From contig NC_092802.1 in assembly GCF_918797505.1 (NCBI RefSeq), forward strand, positions 16,017,883 through 16,081,882: a stretch of 64,000 bases of DNA, in the 5' to 3' direction. Shown piece by piece: positions 1 through 11,993 of the stretch. Both the position numbers and the translations under genes were made by a program. This DNA comes from Bemisia tabaci. Its lineage: Eukaryota > Arthropoda > Insecta > Hemiptera > Aleyrodidae. Every line of letters starts with the position of its first letter. Position 1 is the first letter of the stretch. The notes below the pieces were generated by a model, which saw nothing but the letters and a program-made list of their open reading frames with translations, searched no databases and was not told the origin of the DNA.

Positions 1-383
1 CGTAGATTTCGCCGGTGAGGTCAGAATTTCGCCACAGGTTTATTGAAGCCCCAAAATTTCAATATGGCGGCCAAATGACTGCCGTTGCGGGGTGAAATAT
101 TTTGTTGAGGCTCGTATCGTCGAGTAAGGTGTCCCTGCATGGGTTTTTTGGGTCGTAAATTCCACAAATGAGGTCCAAATACCCAAACAGACCCATAAAA
201 GTTCTCTAAGAACCAAAATGGTGACCAACATGGCTGCCGCTCAGATAGAGAGAACGTTAAAGAAGTTACATTTCATGCAATGATGAATTTTCATGTATGT
301 GTTGTACTCCGTTGATTCCAGATGTAGTCCTCTAGTACATCGGAGTGTTAGCGGTAGCGGTCTGTAGTACATCTAGGACATGC
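1..383. repeat. Left arm of 383-bp inverted repeat
   Basis: This stretch is the reverse complement of 2165-2547 with no difference I could find; position p pairs with 2548-p. The arm reaches the window edge, so the palindrome may continue outside. A short direct repeat (GTTGATTCC-GATGTAGTCC at 311 and again at 388, spacing 77) spans its inner end. Both arms carry the same 63-codon ORF, which is only a by-product of the duplication. Confidence 0.93.
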
Positions 384-2164
384 TCACGTTGATTCCGGAT
401 GTAGTCCAGAATGTCAAGAAAATAAGTGAAGCGGATACGCATGCCACGTAATTTGCAACGCTTATGAGATTTCGCAACCCACACTTCCTTTTGGAGAGAA
501 TTTATGACTTATATGATACTCAGAAAATTTTGCAGTCATAGACACGGCAAAAAAGTAAAATGTTCGGGGGAAAATCCTTCGACACAGCATGAAATTGTCT
601 GTTCAGTGATTGCAGGAATATTACTTAACCTTATTGCTCTCTAACATTAAGAATGTTGCAGGAGTCGAAATGTCCGACACATGCGTTTTAAGGGGAGGAG
701 GATACACTTTCGGAAAATTTAATTTCCCCTCGAAGAGCTACCAATACTGCGCACAGGCATTGGCTGATGGAGGACTTTTTTGTATTGATTTATCTTAAAC
801 TTCAGCTAATTTTTAAAATTGTTGTGAGAATCCTGCTCTCCAAAGTTGGAATCCTCCCTCGTCCTTTGAGCTCCCAAGGGTGGCCGAGGGGGCTTTGGGA
901 TGACGAAAGCTGCACTCCTCGGGTCAGCTCTCTTTGTCCTCGTGGTCCTGGACTGTGTCCGGCCTAAAATAACGCATGTAGAAAAAATTCTGACACGTGA
1001 GATTTAGGACATCCTGTACATTCGACTGTCAAAGCCGGAAATGGTATCCATTTTCTCCTATCATGCCGCAATTTTCTAGAAAATCTTCATTCGATAGGGA
1101 AAAGAGGATATCTTTACCCTGGTGAAAATTGGCTTTAGGATCTATGTTCCCAAATGCCATAGACCTATAGCCGGCTATAAGATTTCTTATAGCATCTATT
1201 GACGGCTATAGGTACGCAGTTTCTTGCAGGATTCGATAGACAACGGCGATAAAGTTATTGCTTGGCAATAAACTGTTTAGCATGGCTGTTTGGTTTCCTT
1301 CGCTCCCTAAAACCAGCCATACGAATTCTATTGCTTTCTATAGCCGATTGTAAGAATTTCTATGGAATTTTGAAACTCAGGCTCCTATTGCCAATTTCAG
1401 CAAGGTATCTGGGCTCAGCCCTAAGATTCCTCCTAGAGTAACTATATGAGATCCTTGTCTCATACTCAGCAATACGTCTATGTAATTGAAGAGCTTTCCG
1501 GAAAAAGGGCACATAGCAAAAAATGGCCTTTGAGAAAAATGCATTTGAAGTTTCCATCATTAAATTATGGCTACTGACTGTTACTTACGTTCGAAATCGG
1601 GAGTTCAAGCTTCGATGTAAGTTATCATCAGTGACCGGAAAGTAATGATGGAAACTTACGATGCATTTTTCTCATACGCAATTTTTTGCGATGTGCCCTT
1701 TTTCCGGAAAGCTTCTCACTTGTTAAGTTAACGTTCCTGCTGTTAAGTAGGATGAGGCGTGCGAAAACCGAACACTATCTGCATACGAAATTGCTACAAA
1801 TCGTATACTAGAATTAATTTTCATTGTGTTCAGTAATTTGTTCGTGTTTGACACTGAGACTGAAATTAATTTATTCATCCTCACAAAATAATTGTAATAA
1901 ATTTCGGTCATGTAGATTTAACAGTACCATGAATGCGTAAAGTGTTTTTCAAGGACAGTTTTCAATTAAATTTCATGGTAGACTCAGTGAGATATTCTAA
2001 TCAATCAAAACTGCACACGATTTGTCCTACCGGATATATACAAAATATTCACCCTATTTTCCAGACGGAAAACGAACGAATAAGATTTGTATTCAGAATA
2101 GTGTATTTTGTCCTTCCATCGAGAAAAGCATCTTCTTGGGAAAAGTCGGGAAATACGTTCTTAA
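384..2164. other. Spacer of the first palindrome
   Basis: About 1.8 kb between the arms. No ORF resembles a known protein. It contains the hairpin at 1493-1712 and a small set of TATAGCCGGCTATA-like inverted motifs around 1165-1215. I see no transposase or retrotransposon domain. Confidence 0.6.
1493..1712. repeat. Hairpin with 70-bp arms
   Basis: Positions 1493-1562 pair with 1643-1712 (GCTTTCCGGAAAAAGGGC at the outer ends), around an 80-base loop. There are a few mismatches in the arms. It is probably a small foldback element inside the larger palindrome. Confidence 0.85.
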
Positions 2165-2547
2165 GCATGTCCTAGATGTACTACAGACCGCTACCGCTAA
2201 CACTCCGATGTACTAGAGGACTACATCTGGAATCAACGGAGTACAACACATACATGAAAATTCATCATTGCATGAAATGTAACTTCTTTAACGTTCTCTC
2301 TATCTGAGCGGCAGCCATGTTGGTCACCATTTTGGTTCTTAGAGAACTTTTATGGGTCTGTTTGGGTATTTGGACCTCATTTGTGGAATTTACGACCCAA
2401 AAAACCCATGCAGGGACACCTTACTCGACGATACGAGCCTCAACAAAATATTTCACCCCGCAACGGCAGTCATTTGGCCGCCATATTGAAATTTTGGGGC
2501 TTCAATAAACCTGTGGCGAAATTCTGACCTCACCGGCGAAATCTACG
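2165..2547. repeat. Right arm of 383-bp inverted repeat
   Basis: Mirror copy of 1-383. Its outer end is the first unit of the tandem array at 2390-3000, whereas the left arm shows only one unit before the window edge. Apparent identity suggests recent origin or arm-to-arm gene conversion. Confidence 0.93.
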
Positions 2548-3000
2548 ACCCAAAAAACCCATGCAGGGACACCTCACTCGACGATACGAGCCTCAACAAA
2601 ATATTTCACCCCGCAACGGCAGTCATTTGGCCGCCATATTGAAATTTTGGGGCTTCAATAAACCTGTAGCAAAATTCTGACCTCATCGGCGAAATCTACG
2701 ACCCAAAAAACCCTATGAAAGATATCCTACTCGGCCTTCTACGTAACTCTCGGAGATTTGACCCTATCGTGGAAATTTTGGCGGCCATATTGGATTTTGG
2801 GCATCCCTTTGAGCCGGAGACAATTTTGGACCTCAAATTCGGATTCTACGACCAAAATTACATAGTGATAGACCCCATGCACGACATCAAAAACAAATTC
2901 CAACATCTTCAACCCCCGAGCTCCCATTTTGGCGGCCATCTTGAATTGGAGGGGTTGGACGCAAAATTGAGCTTGACAACATCAAAATTATTTTTCTACG
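2390..3000. repeat. Tandem array of about 150-bp units
   Basis: TACGACCCAAAAAA recurs at 2391, 2544 and 2697 (spacing 153) and a diverged TACGACCAAAA at 2847 (spacing 150). Each unit carries a GGCGGCCATNTTG motif. The first two units are nearly identical; later ones are diverged. It looks like a minisatellite or the subterminal array of an element. ORFs here are repeat translations. Confidence 0.85.
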
Positions 3001-3602
3001 CATCGAATAGAAGAGATTAGGCCATTTTCCACACTTACTCCATTTACTATTCCACGGGAGGTTTCTTTTCAACATATGCCCGTGGACTAATTTATGCAGG
3101 CTCGCGCTGTGCCGCCGCCGCGCGGATCGCAATGGGGCGGAAACCTTAAATTATAGACCCATCATGTAATATATCGTTGGAAAGCTTAAAAGACGCTCTT
3201 TTACATGGTGAGTATTTAAAGTGACCTTAATAATGCGATTTTGAAAGTTATGCGAATTACAAGCTTTTTTTCCACACGCGAAACCCAGTTTTTGTGAAAA
3301 AAACACCCTGTATATTGTCAAAATCAAAAATTTTGTAATTTTTTTATATTTACCTTTAAAATATCTTTAAAACAAAAAAAAGAAAAGTTAAATCGGTTCA
3401 GTGGATCTCGATCTATAGCGGCGCAAAGTACGCGCCGGCCGCCATTTTGAATGGCCGCCATCTTGGATCTGCCACCATTTTGGAAATGCCTCTTCGACTC
3501 AAAACTCTTAAAATGTCATCTAGTTTGATCTCCCAAAGTGGCAAAACTGAATCACGATTTGCAGCATTTGGCCCTTTTTTGGCGCTAAGCCACCGTACTA
3601 CT
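3001..3602. other. Unassigned, repeat-like
   Basis: No gene. Around 3130-3430 are motifs often found in insect DNA-transposon debris (ACACCCTGTATAT near 3303), and near 3436-3485 there are three GCC(G/A)CCAT(T/C)TTG-like words. The element class is not determined. Confidence 0.35.
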
Positions 3603-5819
3603 ACGGATATGAAAACCGTAAGTCGCGGCCTCGAGCGGCATAGGCAGCTTGCGCTCTCGGCGCTACTTACGGCTGGACGGCCGGAGCTCTGCGCGCCGCC
3701 GCTGTCCGGGACGTGGATTTTTTCGGAACTACAGCTGAAAATTCACCTTTAAAGTACATAGAAAAGAAAAACTTTCCAGCAAAATTTTAAACCTTGAATG
3801 AATTATCTTGTGTCAATTTCTGAACAAGATTTCTTTTTCTTCCTTTCTTTTTAAAATAGGTACATATTTCTTTGTTGATAGTTCATAACAATTTAGTTTC
3901 AGGAAAGTGATGAATAATTCACTGACTGAGAAAGAAAAAGAGCATATGAACGTTAGCTTGTTGATCATGTTTCAGATATCAAGAGGGATTTGAACTCCTT
4001 GGCTGATAGTTCAGCAAGTCAATTTGAGAAAAGAGATGAAAATTAGAGAAGAGATGATGCGTATTGAGAAAGAAAATCAGCATATGAATGTTAGCTTATT
4101 CATCGTGTAGAGATATCAAGAGAAATTTTCAAAAACCTAACTTTAATGTTGCAAGCCTTCCTAGAAATAAATAAAGCACTGGGGAAGCACTAGAAGGAAC
4201 AAATGTAGATAGATCAAAAATTCTTGCTGCCTATTTTAAATGTAGAACAGACTGCCCAAGGTATGATAAATTGCTATAAAACTCATTGCAGCGAAAAATG
4301 TAAATTGAAAAATCATTTTTATCACTTGGCAGCCCGTTCTCAATAAATGTAATTACTTTCACTCAATGAGAATTCAGCATTTGTCAAAAACAAAACCTGG
4401 TTCATCCCTCAATAAAAAATACGAATGCAAAGTAGGAAATCACCTAAATGATTAACAAAGTAAAACCACAGGCGTAGGTCTAGGTACTTACAGATTTTTA
4501 CTCCTTACGACTAGAAGAGCTTCAGAATCTTGAAAATGAGGTTGAGAATATTTCAAAGTGTAAATTCAGTAGTAAAAGTTGACAAAACTTCAAGATATAA
4601 CTCTCCGCAATAACTACCGGATACAATTTCCACAAAATATTAGCGAAGAAATATACCACCGAAAATTGTCACACTTGTTAAAATTATAGATCTTCCCTTC
4701 AGCAAACTGAAGCGCGATTCACACAAAATTTTACCACTATTACAGTAACACTGAGCTCCCTAGAATTAGGATATGGAATCAGAGAGATTATTCACAGCAA
4801 CAACGTTCGAGCTTGCTCTCACTATCAGATAATCTGCGCAGGATGGGATCCGTACAGTTTCCGCTATCAAACAGCTGTTTTTGTAACAGAGAGGGAAGAT
4901 GTCAGAGACTGCAATACTACTCACAGTTGAAAACATCTATGAGTTAGAGATTAGATCGAAATTGAATAAAAACTGTATCCTCTTACACAGGCAGAACAAA
5001 GCAAAAGTGATGATAGAATGTTACAGTCAGCAATAAATGGACATTCTCGTGCCTACATTATCAGTATTTTAGTGTGGCGCTAATTTACTCTGTGGGAAGA
5101 TATGTGGCAGGTAATTGATTGCTTTTCTTTAATTTAAGTTCTTTCCCTTAGTATGGGGAAAATAAGTGAATTGCAAACGAACTTACAGGGGGAGAGGATA
5201 TGAGCTCAGTGCGTAGGTACTACCAAAACTGACAATTTTCACTTAACTCTCGTCGCATTTCTGAAAGTATTTGACAAGCGTTATCACACAGAACTTTAGA
5301 ATCAATCGTGCACCACACAGAATCAAGAAAATATATCGGAAACCTCCAAAATTAAACGAAAAACGAACACACGTAATGAGCAATGACCATCAATGACCAA
5401 GCGATTTAGTGACTGGATTCTAACCTCAATAAACAACGCTGAGTGGTGGCTCGATCGCTCCCGAATATTGTCAAGGCTGGCGGCAACTTTAAATTCACGC
5501 ACTGAATAACATTGACGTAAAATATTATAATTTTCTGCGAATTTACACGGAGCCGTCTCAATTTTAATCTGATGGTGACGCCATTTTCCGAAAACTGAAT
5601 CTCACCTCACTGCCAACGGCCGTGGAAGCGGTTGGTTCCGATCCTGAAACCCGTAACTTACGCTCGGCTCCTATCCGGTCTTACGGTCTCAGAAGCCGCT
5701 CGGGGTCCAGGGGCCATCGGCCATCGGCTCCGGTACTAGCTTGCTAACGGCGCGTTAACACCGGGATCACCAGTGTCCAGAGCAACCGGGTCCCACGGCC
5801 GTAGTTTTTTTTTTGAGTG
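3603..5819 (-). mobile_element. 2.3 kb non-autonomous DNA transposon, copy 1, truncated
   Basis: Reverse-complement copy of about 8399-10598, with scattered differences and about 17 bases of net indels. Its right end shows the family terminus (TTTTTTTTTTGAGTG, ending 5819), but the other end stops at 3603, about 135 bases short of copy 2. It contains an internal near-duplication (GCATATGAA-GTTAGCTT near 3940 and 4080). There is no transposase ORF, so it would have to be mobilised in trans. The sequence beyond 5819 does not show the expected flanking TA. Confidence 0.85.
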
Positions 5820-6297
5820 CGCTATGCGTTTCACGCCGACCGCTGCTGACCACGCTGTTTGGCGCAATGCGTGAAGTATTCACGTAGTCTTGTAGGCGCT
5901 ATGCGTTTCAAGTCGACTGCTGCTGACGGCTGACCGCAGTGTGTTTGACGCAATGCGTGAAGTATTCATGCAGTCTTGTAGGCGCTATAACTTTCATGCC
6001 GACCGCCGCGCTGCTCCGTTCCAGGTCAAATTGCGAGTTTGGTTTCTCTCTTAACTCAACTAATTAAAGGTGTTGTCTCTTGTATCACCGAAAGACGACA
6101 AAATTAGAAATTACTATACTTTTACTCTCAGGAAACGAGAGATTTTATCGCCTTTTCTCGTTTGTAATTGATTTCCTGAATCCGATTGTTTTCTCTCATT
6201 TTTTGATGCCTACATTCAAAAATATTGCATTTGCCGCCCCCTAAATTTTGCCGCCATGGGCCGCGGCCCATGTGGCCACCCCCTTAATCCGGCCCTA
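5820..6297 (-). mobile_element. hAT-like element D, copy 1, truncated
   Basis: Matches D5 (57343-58256) in reverse orientation. It holds two internal subrepeats of about 80 bp (GCAATGCGTGAAGTATTCA...TCTTGTAGGCGCTATG) and ends in GGATTAAG-GGGGTGGCC read on the minus strand. The side with the other terminus is missing where 2.3 kb copy 1 abuts it. Confidence 0.8.
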
Positions 6298-6898
6298 CCG
6301 TCGATGGGCAAAAAGTAACATCACCGTCCGAACTTTACTTCTAGATAATCCGATTAAATTACTCGGATTCTTAGTGCGGGATTTCTAAGTTTACAGCCTG
6401 TGATGAAAATTTAACCACGGGGGTGGTTTCTACTGTTCTACTAGCTTTCTACTATTGTAAAATGTATTTTTGAAACATATTGGACATACTTTTCAATTGT
6501 TAAATCAGCAATCCATTTTCCCCGTGAAATTCGATTAAGTCACAATGCACTCATTTCCCTTCGACTTGGAAGATATCGATGCAGAATATTCGGGCGAGGA
6601 AGTTGGCAAGAGCGCTGCTAATTAAGCGGAGCATCTCGGTTTGTCACAGTGCAATCTCGGTGTCCACGTCCGAGCCAATAGTCGAGGTGATCCTATTTAA
6701 AAAATATTATCTCCCGCTCGCATACGTGTTTGTACGCCATTTTTCACCCATTGGCAGCCTTCCATCTCGGCCGGGCAAGAAAGAGCCGAGGAAAAATCAC
6801 AAGAAAATATGACGGGCGAATTTTTTCTCATGAATAATAATGAGCCATGTTGCCGCGTCCTCGAAAGTCCATTCCGATTCTTAGAGTGCACTGAAAAA
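6298..6898. other. No feature recognised
   Basis: Unique-looking sequence without a supportable gene. ORFs of 77-81 codons on both strands have no recognisable domain. Confidence 0.5.
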
Positions 6899-7317
6899 AA
6901 GTTCTCAGCGTTTTTACCAAGGTCCGTTGGTACCTTTACCACCTCACTTTTTTTTTACTAATTATTGGTAAATTTACCAAGACAGACTGGTAAGCTTACT
7001 TAAAAACCGGTATTTTTACTGTTTTTTTTTGTTTTTTTTCAGGTAAGAATGTCACTTTTATTGGTAGTCAATTCCCGGTAATCTTGCCATTTTATCTCGG
7101 TAATTCTACCACAGTCGATAAAAAATATTGGCGTTTTTACCGGGGATCAGTAAAATTACCGAGAAAGTCAATAATTTTATCGAGATTTCTCGGTAAAATT
7201 ACCAATTCCATAAATGGTAATTTTACCAAGAAAAAACTGGGATCAAATAAAACCCCGAATTCTGGGTAATTTTACCCTTTTCTTGGTAAATGAACCGAGA
7301 TTTTTTTTTTTTCAGTG
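6899..7317 (+). mobile_element. MITE1, copy 1 (GGTAA-rich)
   Basis: It begins CACTGAAAAAAA and ends TTTTTTCAGTG, with terminal inverted repeats of about 35 bp. The interior is packed with GGTAA/TTACC words that can pair with one another (for example GGTAATTTTACC). TAGAGTG lies directly outside both ends (6892-6898 and 7318-7324), a possible 7-bp target duplication. No coding capacity. Five copies occur in the window. Confidence 0.9.
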
Positions 7318-7460
7318 TAGAGTGAGGGAGTCGAACGATTGAAAAACCTAACATATGCTTGAAACAGAGACAGTATATTTGAGAAAAGTCGCACTGACTA
7401 TAAGGTACTTTTAAAGGGAAAGTATGGCTAGCTCGAAAATTTGGAGGTTAGATTTGATCA

Positions 7461-7801
7461 GGTTCAGAGATAAGAGACCCTCCACTGGCCCTCTAGCGAC
7501 AGGTGGAAGCGTTTACTTTCGGGGTTTCTACAATTCCTTATGGACAGTTATTAGGGAGCAACAGTCGTCACCCTAATTTCGGCTGTTGACCTACCTACAT
7601 GGTCGATGATGAGCTTCGGGTGACGTCATGAGCCAAACAAGTTTCCCAAACGTTGGCCATTTTCGGCTTGTTTGCAAAACGAAACTGCCAACACGTTGTT
7701 GAACATCAACCAGGTAAGTCAACAGTAGAATGCTGAAGTCCCGAAAGTAAAAACTTCCACAATGGCCAAGATACTAGTGGAGGGTCTCTTGTCTCTGGTC
7801 C
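7461..7801. mobile_element. Foldback element E
   Basis: The ends GGTTCAGAGATAAGAGACCC and GGGTCTCTTGTCTCTGGTCC are inverted repeats, followed inwards by matching TCCACTNG and ACTTTCGGG blocks and by a diverged inner pair (GGCTGTTGACCTACC near 7582, paired with sequence near 7710). Sequence just outside, AAAGTATGG (7418) and GTACTTTC (7801), may extend the arms. No ORF of note. Confidence 0.75.
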
Positions 7802-8317
7802 GTACTTTCTCTATGTAGATACCTGAATACCGGTCTTTTATTAAGAGAAGTTGAAAAGCTGCGATAAATTTAGGGGTAAAATGCGATTGAGGTCATTCAT
7901 GATATGCTGAATTCCATTATGTTTTCCGGGTTTTCCCTGAAAGTTCCCGGTATTTCCGGTCGGTAACTGCGAGTTCACTTTCAACTTGGGCTGATTCAAA
8001 CGCGTTTAATTTGAGATTTGGCAAGGATGGTAGCCCGACTCATTGAGCCGCCAGAACCGGTAATGGACGGCCGGGAAAAATGGTTTTCAAAACTGGACGA
8101 TTTTTTCGCCCGATCTCCGCGACGAAATAGCCGATTATTAATTTATGAAACTGGACTAATTATTGCTGAAAGAAAACCTAATCGCCGTTTGGCAGATTGA
8201 CGACCGACAGTCTTAATTAGAGCCGCACAGTTATCTCTTCGATTGCTTGACATTATTTCTCAAGTGTTTCTTCTCTCTCGCCTCCGTTGATGGCCCGGTG
8301 TCGCACGGTGGGCCCTT
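7802..8317. other. No feature recognised
   Basis: A 60-codon ORF at 8018-8200 on the plus strand looks protein-like in composition but has no motif I can name and no splice context I can defend. Confidence 0.4.
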
Positions 8318-11068
8318 CACTGAAAAAAAATTCTCGGCGTTTTTACCAAGGTCCGTTGGTACCTTTACCATCTCACTTTCTTTTACCAATTATTGGTACA
8401 CTCAAAAAAAAAACTACGGCCCTGTGACCCGGTTGCTCTGGACACTGGTGATCCCGGTGGTAACGCGCCGTCAGCCAGCTAGTACCGGATGCCGCGGCCG
8501 ATGTCCCGTGGAGCTCGCGCGGCCTTCGTGGCCGTAACACCGGATAGGAGCCGAGCGTAAGTTACGGGTTTCAGGATCGGATCCAACCGCTTCCACGGCC
8601 GTTGGCAGTGAGGTGAGATTCAGTTTTCGGAAAATGGCGTCACCATCAGATTAAAATTCAGACGGCTCCGTGTATATTCGCAGAAAATTATAATATTTTA
8701 CGTCAATGTTATTCAGTGCGTGAATTTAAAGTTGCCGCCAGCCTTGAACATATTCGGGAGCCACCACTCAGCGTTGTTTATTGAGGTTAGAATCTAGTTG
8801 CTAAATTGCTTGGTCATTGCTCATTACGTGTGTTCGTTTTTCGTTTAATTTTGGAGGTTTCCGATATATTTTCTTGATTCTGTGTGGTGCACGATTGATT
8901 CTAAAGTTCTGTGTGATAACGCTTGTCAAATACTTTCGGAAATGCGACGAGAGTTAAGTGAAAATTGTCAGTTTTGGTAGTACCTACGCACTGAGCTCAT
9001 ATCCTCTCCCCCTGTAAGTTCGTTTGCAATTCACTTATTTTCCCCCTACTAAGGGAAAGAACTTAAATTAAAGAAAAGCAATCAATTACCTGCCACGCAT
9101 CTTCCCACAGAGTAAATTACCGCCACACTAAAATACTGATAATGTAGGCACGAGAATATCCATTTATTGCTGACTGTATTCTATCATCACTGCTTTTGCT
9201 TTGTTCTGCCTGTGTAAGAGGATACAGTTTTTATTCCATTTCGATCTAATCTCTAACTCATAGATGTTTTCAACTGTGAGTAGTATTGCAGTCTCTGACA
9301 TCTTCCCTCTCTGTTACAAGAACAGCTGTTTGATAGCGGAAACTGTACAGATCCCATCCTGCGCAGATTATCTGATAGTGAGAGCAAGCTCGAACGTTGT
9401 TGCTGTGAATAATCTCTCTGATTCCATATCCCAATTCTAGGGAGCTCAGTGTTACTGTAATAGTGGTAAAATTTTGTGTGAATCGCGCTTCAGTTTGCTG
9501 AAGGGAAGATCTATAATTTTAACAAGTGTGACAATTTTCGGTGGTATATTTCTTCGCTAATATTTTGTGGAAATTGTATCCGGTAGTTATTGCGGAGAGT
9601 TATATCTTGAAGTTTTGTCAACTTTTACTACTGAATTTACACTTTGAAATATTCTCAACCTCATTTTCAAGATTCTGAAGCTCTTCTAGTCGTAAGGAGT
9701 AAAAATCTGTAAGTACCTAGACCTACGCCTGTGGTTTTCCTTTGTTAATCATTTAGGTGATTTCCTACTTTGCATTCGTATTTTTTATTGAGGGATGAAC
9801 CAGGTTTTGTTTTTGACAAATGCTGAATTCTCATTGAGTGAAAGTAATTACATTTATTGAGAACGGGCTGCCAAGTGATAAAAATGATTTTTCAATTTAC
9901 ATTTTTCGCTGCAATGAGTTTTAGCAATTTATCATACCTTGGACAGTCTGTTCTACATTTAAAATAGGTAGCAAGAATTTTTGATCTATCTACATTTGTT
10001 CCTTCCAGTGCTTCCCCAGTGCTTTATTTATTTCTATGAAGGCTTGCAACATTAAAGTTAGGTTTTTGAAAATTTCTCTTGATATCTCTACACGATGAAT
10101 AAGGTAACATTCATATGCTGATTTTCTTTCTCAATAAGCATCATCTCTTCTCTAAGATTTATCTCTTTTCTCAAATTGACTTGCTGAACTATCAGCCTAG
10201 GAGTTCAAATCTCTCTTGATATCTGAAACGTGATCAACAAGCTAACGTTCATATGCTCTTTTTCTTTCTTAGACAGTGAATTATCCATCACTTTCCTGAA
10301 ACTAAATTGTTATGAACTATCAACAAAGAAATATATACCTATTTTAAAAAGAAGGAAAGAAAAAAAATCTTGTTCAGAAATTGACACAAGATAATTCACT
10401 CAATGTTTAAAACTTTGCTGGAAAGTTTTTCTTTTCTATGTACTTTAATGGTGAATTTTCAGCTGTAGTTCCGAAAAAATCCACCACGTCGCGGACAGCG
10501 GCGGCGCGCAGAGCTCCGGCCATCCAGCCCGTAAGTAGCGCCTAGAGCGCAAGCTGCCTATGCCGCTCGAGGCCGCGACTTACGGTTTTCATGTCCGTTG
10601 CAATCCGCGTCGTCCCCGCACGTAGCAATCCGGCCGTCAGGCGCGTAGGCGAACGGTAGTGCCATATAGCCCATTCAGTCCGTGCTCCAGATCCGGTGCT
10701 TCTGGCCTCCACGGCCGGAGCTTTTTTTGAGTGTAATTTTACCAAGACAGACTGGTAAGCTTACCTAAAAACCGGTATTTTTACTGTTTTTTCAGGTAAG
10801 AATACCACTTTTATTGGTAATCAATTCCCGGTAACTTTGCCATTTTATCTCGGTAATTCACCATAGTCGATAACAAATATTGACGTTTTTACCAAGGTCC
10901 AGTAAAATTACCGAGAAAGTTCAATAATTTTACCAAGATTTCTCGGTAAAATTACCAATTCCATAAATGGTAATTTTACCAAAAAAAAAAACTGGGATCA
11001 AATAGAACCCTGAATTCTTGGCAATTTTACCCTTTTCTTATTAAATATACCGAGATTTTTTTTCAGTG
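8318..11068 (+). mobile_element. MITE1, copy 2, split by a 2.3 kb insertion
   Basis: The left part 8318-8398 and right part 10734-11068 together match the other MITE1 copies. The break falls inside ATTATTGGTAATTTTACC, which is intact in the copy at 60463. The dinucleotide TT flanks both outer ends. The right part has small deletions relative to copy 1. Confidence 0.9.
8399..10733 (+). mobile_element. 2.3 kb non-autonomous DNA transposon, copy 2, complete
   Basis: 2,335 bp with ends CACTCAAAAAAA and TTTTTTTGAGTG; both termini then read roughly CTNCGGCC. It is flanked by TA (8397-8398 and 10734-10735), and the empty site can be read from intact MITE1. No ORF exceeds 96 codons and none looks like a transposase, so it is non-autonomous. 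The last about 135 bases (10599-10733) are absent from copy 1. Termini resemble foldback V at 18157, suggesting a shared transposase. CMC-type (Mirage-like) or ISL2EU-type enzymes are possibilities only because of the 2-bp duplication. Confidence 0.88.
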
Positions 11069-11094
11069 TTTCTGCTATTCTCGCGGCTAAAAAT

Positions 11095-11400
11095 TGCAGC
11101 TTAAGCGTTTGAAAGGACCCCAGAGACAATGGCCTAAGGAGTTTTCAGAAACTCTGAAAAAATAAAAAAATAAAATTTTTTTAGAGAACCCTTCATGGTT
11201 ACTTTTTTAAAGTAAAATTCAATCCGGTTAAAATTTAGCGCTTGAAAGAACTCCAGCGGCAATGACCTTTGAAAAGGATTTATGAGAAACTTTGTAAAGA
11301 TGAAAAAAAAGAACAAATAATTAGGAAACCCATCTTGGTTATCTGTCTAAAGTAAAATTTAGCTCTGTTGAAATTTACGTTGAAAAGTCTTTAAAAATTA
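11095..11400. repeat. Diverged tandem duplication, about 138 bp
   Basis: Two similar units: GCGTTTGAAAGGACCCCAGA near 11104 and GCGCTTGAAAGAACTCCAGC near 11239, each followed by CAATG(G/A)CC, AAACT(C/T)TG and AAAGTAAAATT. The origin is unknown. Confidence 0.7.
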
Positions 11401-11793
11401 TCACTGCTTTTTAAGTTATTAAAAATAAAAGTATTTTATTTTTTCCGTACGTAGGAAACCATCAACATAATTTCTTGAAAACTTTCTTGAATTTTCTTCT
11501 CTGTTAGTGGAATACTGTATACATTGCAAGCTATGAAATTGACTTGTTTCCCATCGAAAAGTGAACTAAGAGCAGAGATTTTTAAACATAGCAATACGTA
11601 TACTAATAGTATCGGACTTTGACCATCGATATGTATCTGCTCCAAGGGCAAAGAGTTGATCAAGGAACGAATACAAGTATGACTCAGAAATCATAGGAAA
11701 AGATCAACCTTTGTGAGTAAAATGATTACAACGCGCAACGTCGTTTTATCAACTCCAGGGTTTGTGAAAATGTCTACTCTCAAAATTTTACGG
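11401..11793. other. No feature recognised
   Basis: AT-rich unique sequence without supported gene or repeat. Confidence 0.45.
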
Positions 11794-11795
11794 TA

Positions 11796-11949
11796 TACTG
11801 CCGTGCTAAGGAAATACGCCTTAACAGCCTTCGAGCGTTTCCTTTCCCTGGATAAAACGCGAATTCCATGATAAACTTATGAATAAGTTCCTTCCAATTT
11901 TTTTGGATAATTTTGTTCGCAATTGTACCTAAAGTTCTTGAAAATTTCT

Positions 11950-11993
<44 letters not shown>

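Noticed and set aside
40..2508. Identical 63-codon ORFs at 40-231 (minus) and 2317-2508 (plus) as a duplicated gene
   Set aside because: They lie at mirror positions of a 383-bp palindrome, so identity follows from the arms; no domain is recognisable.
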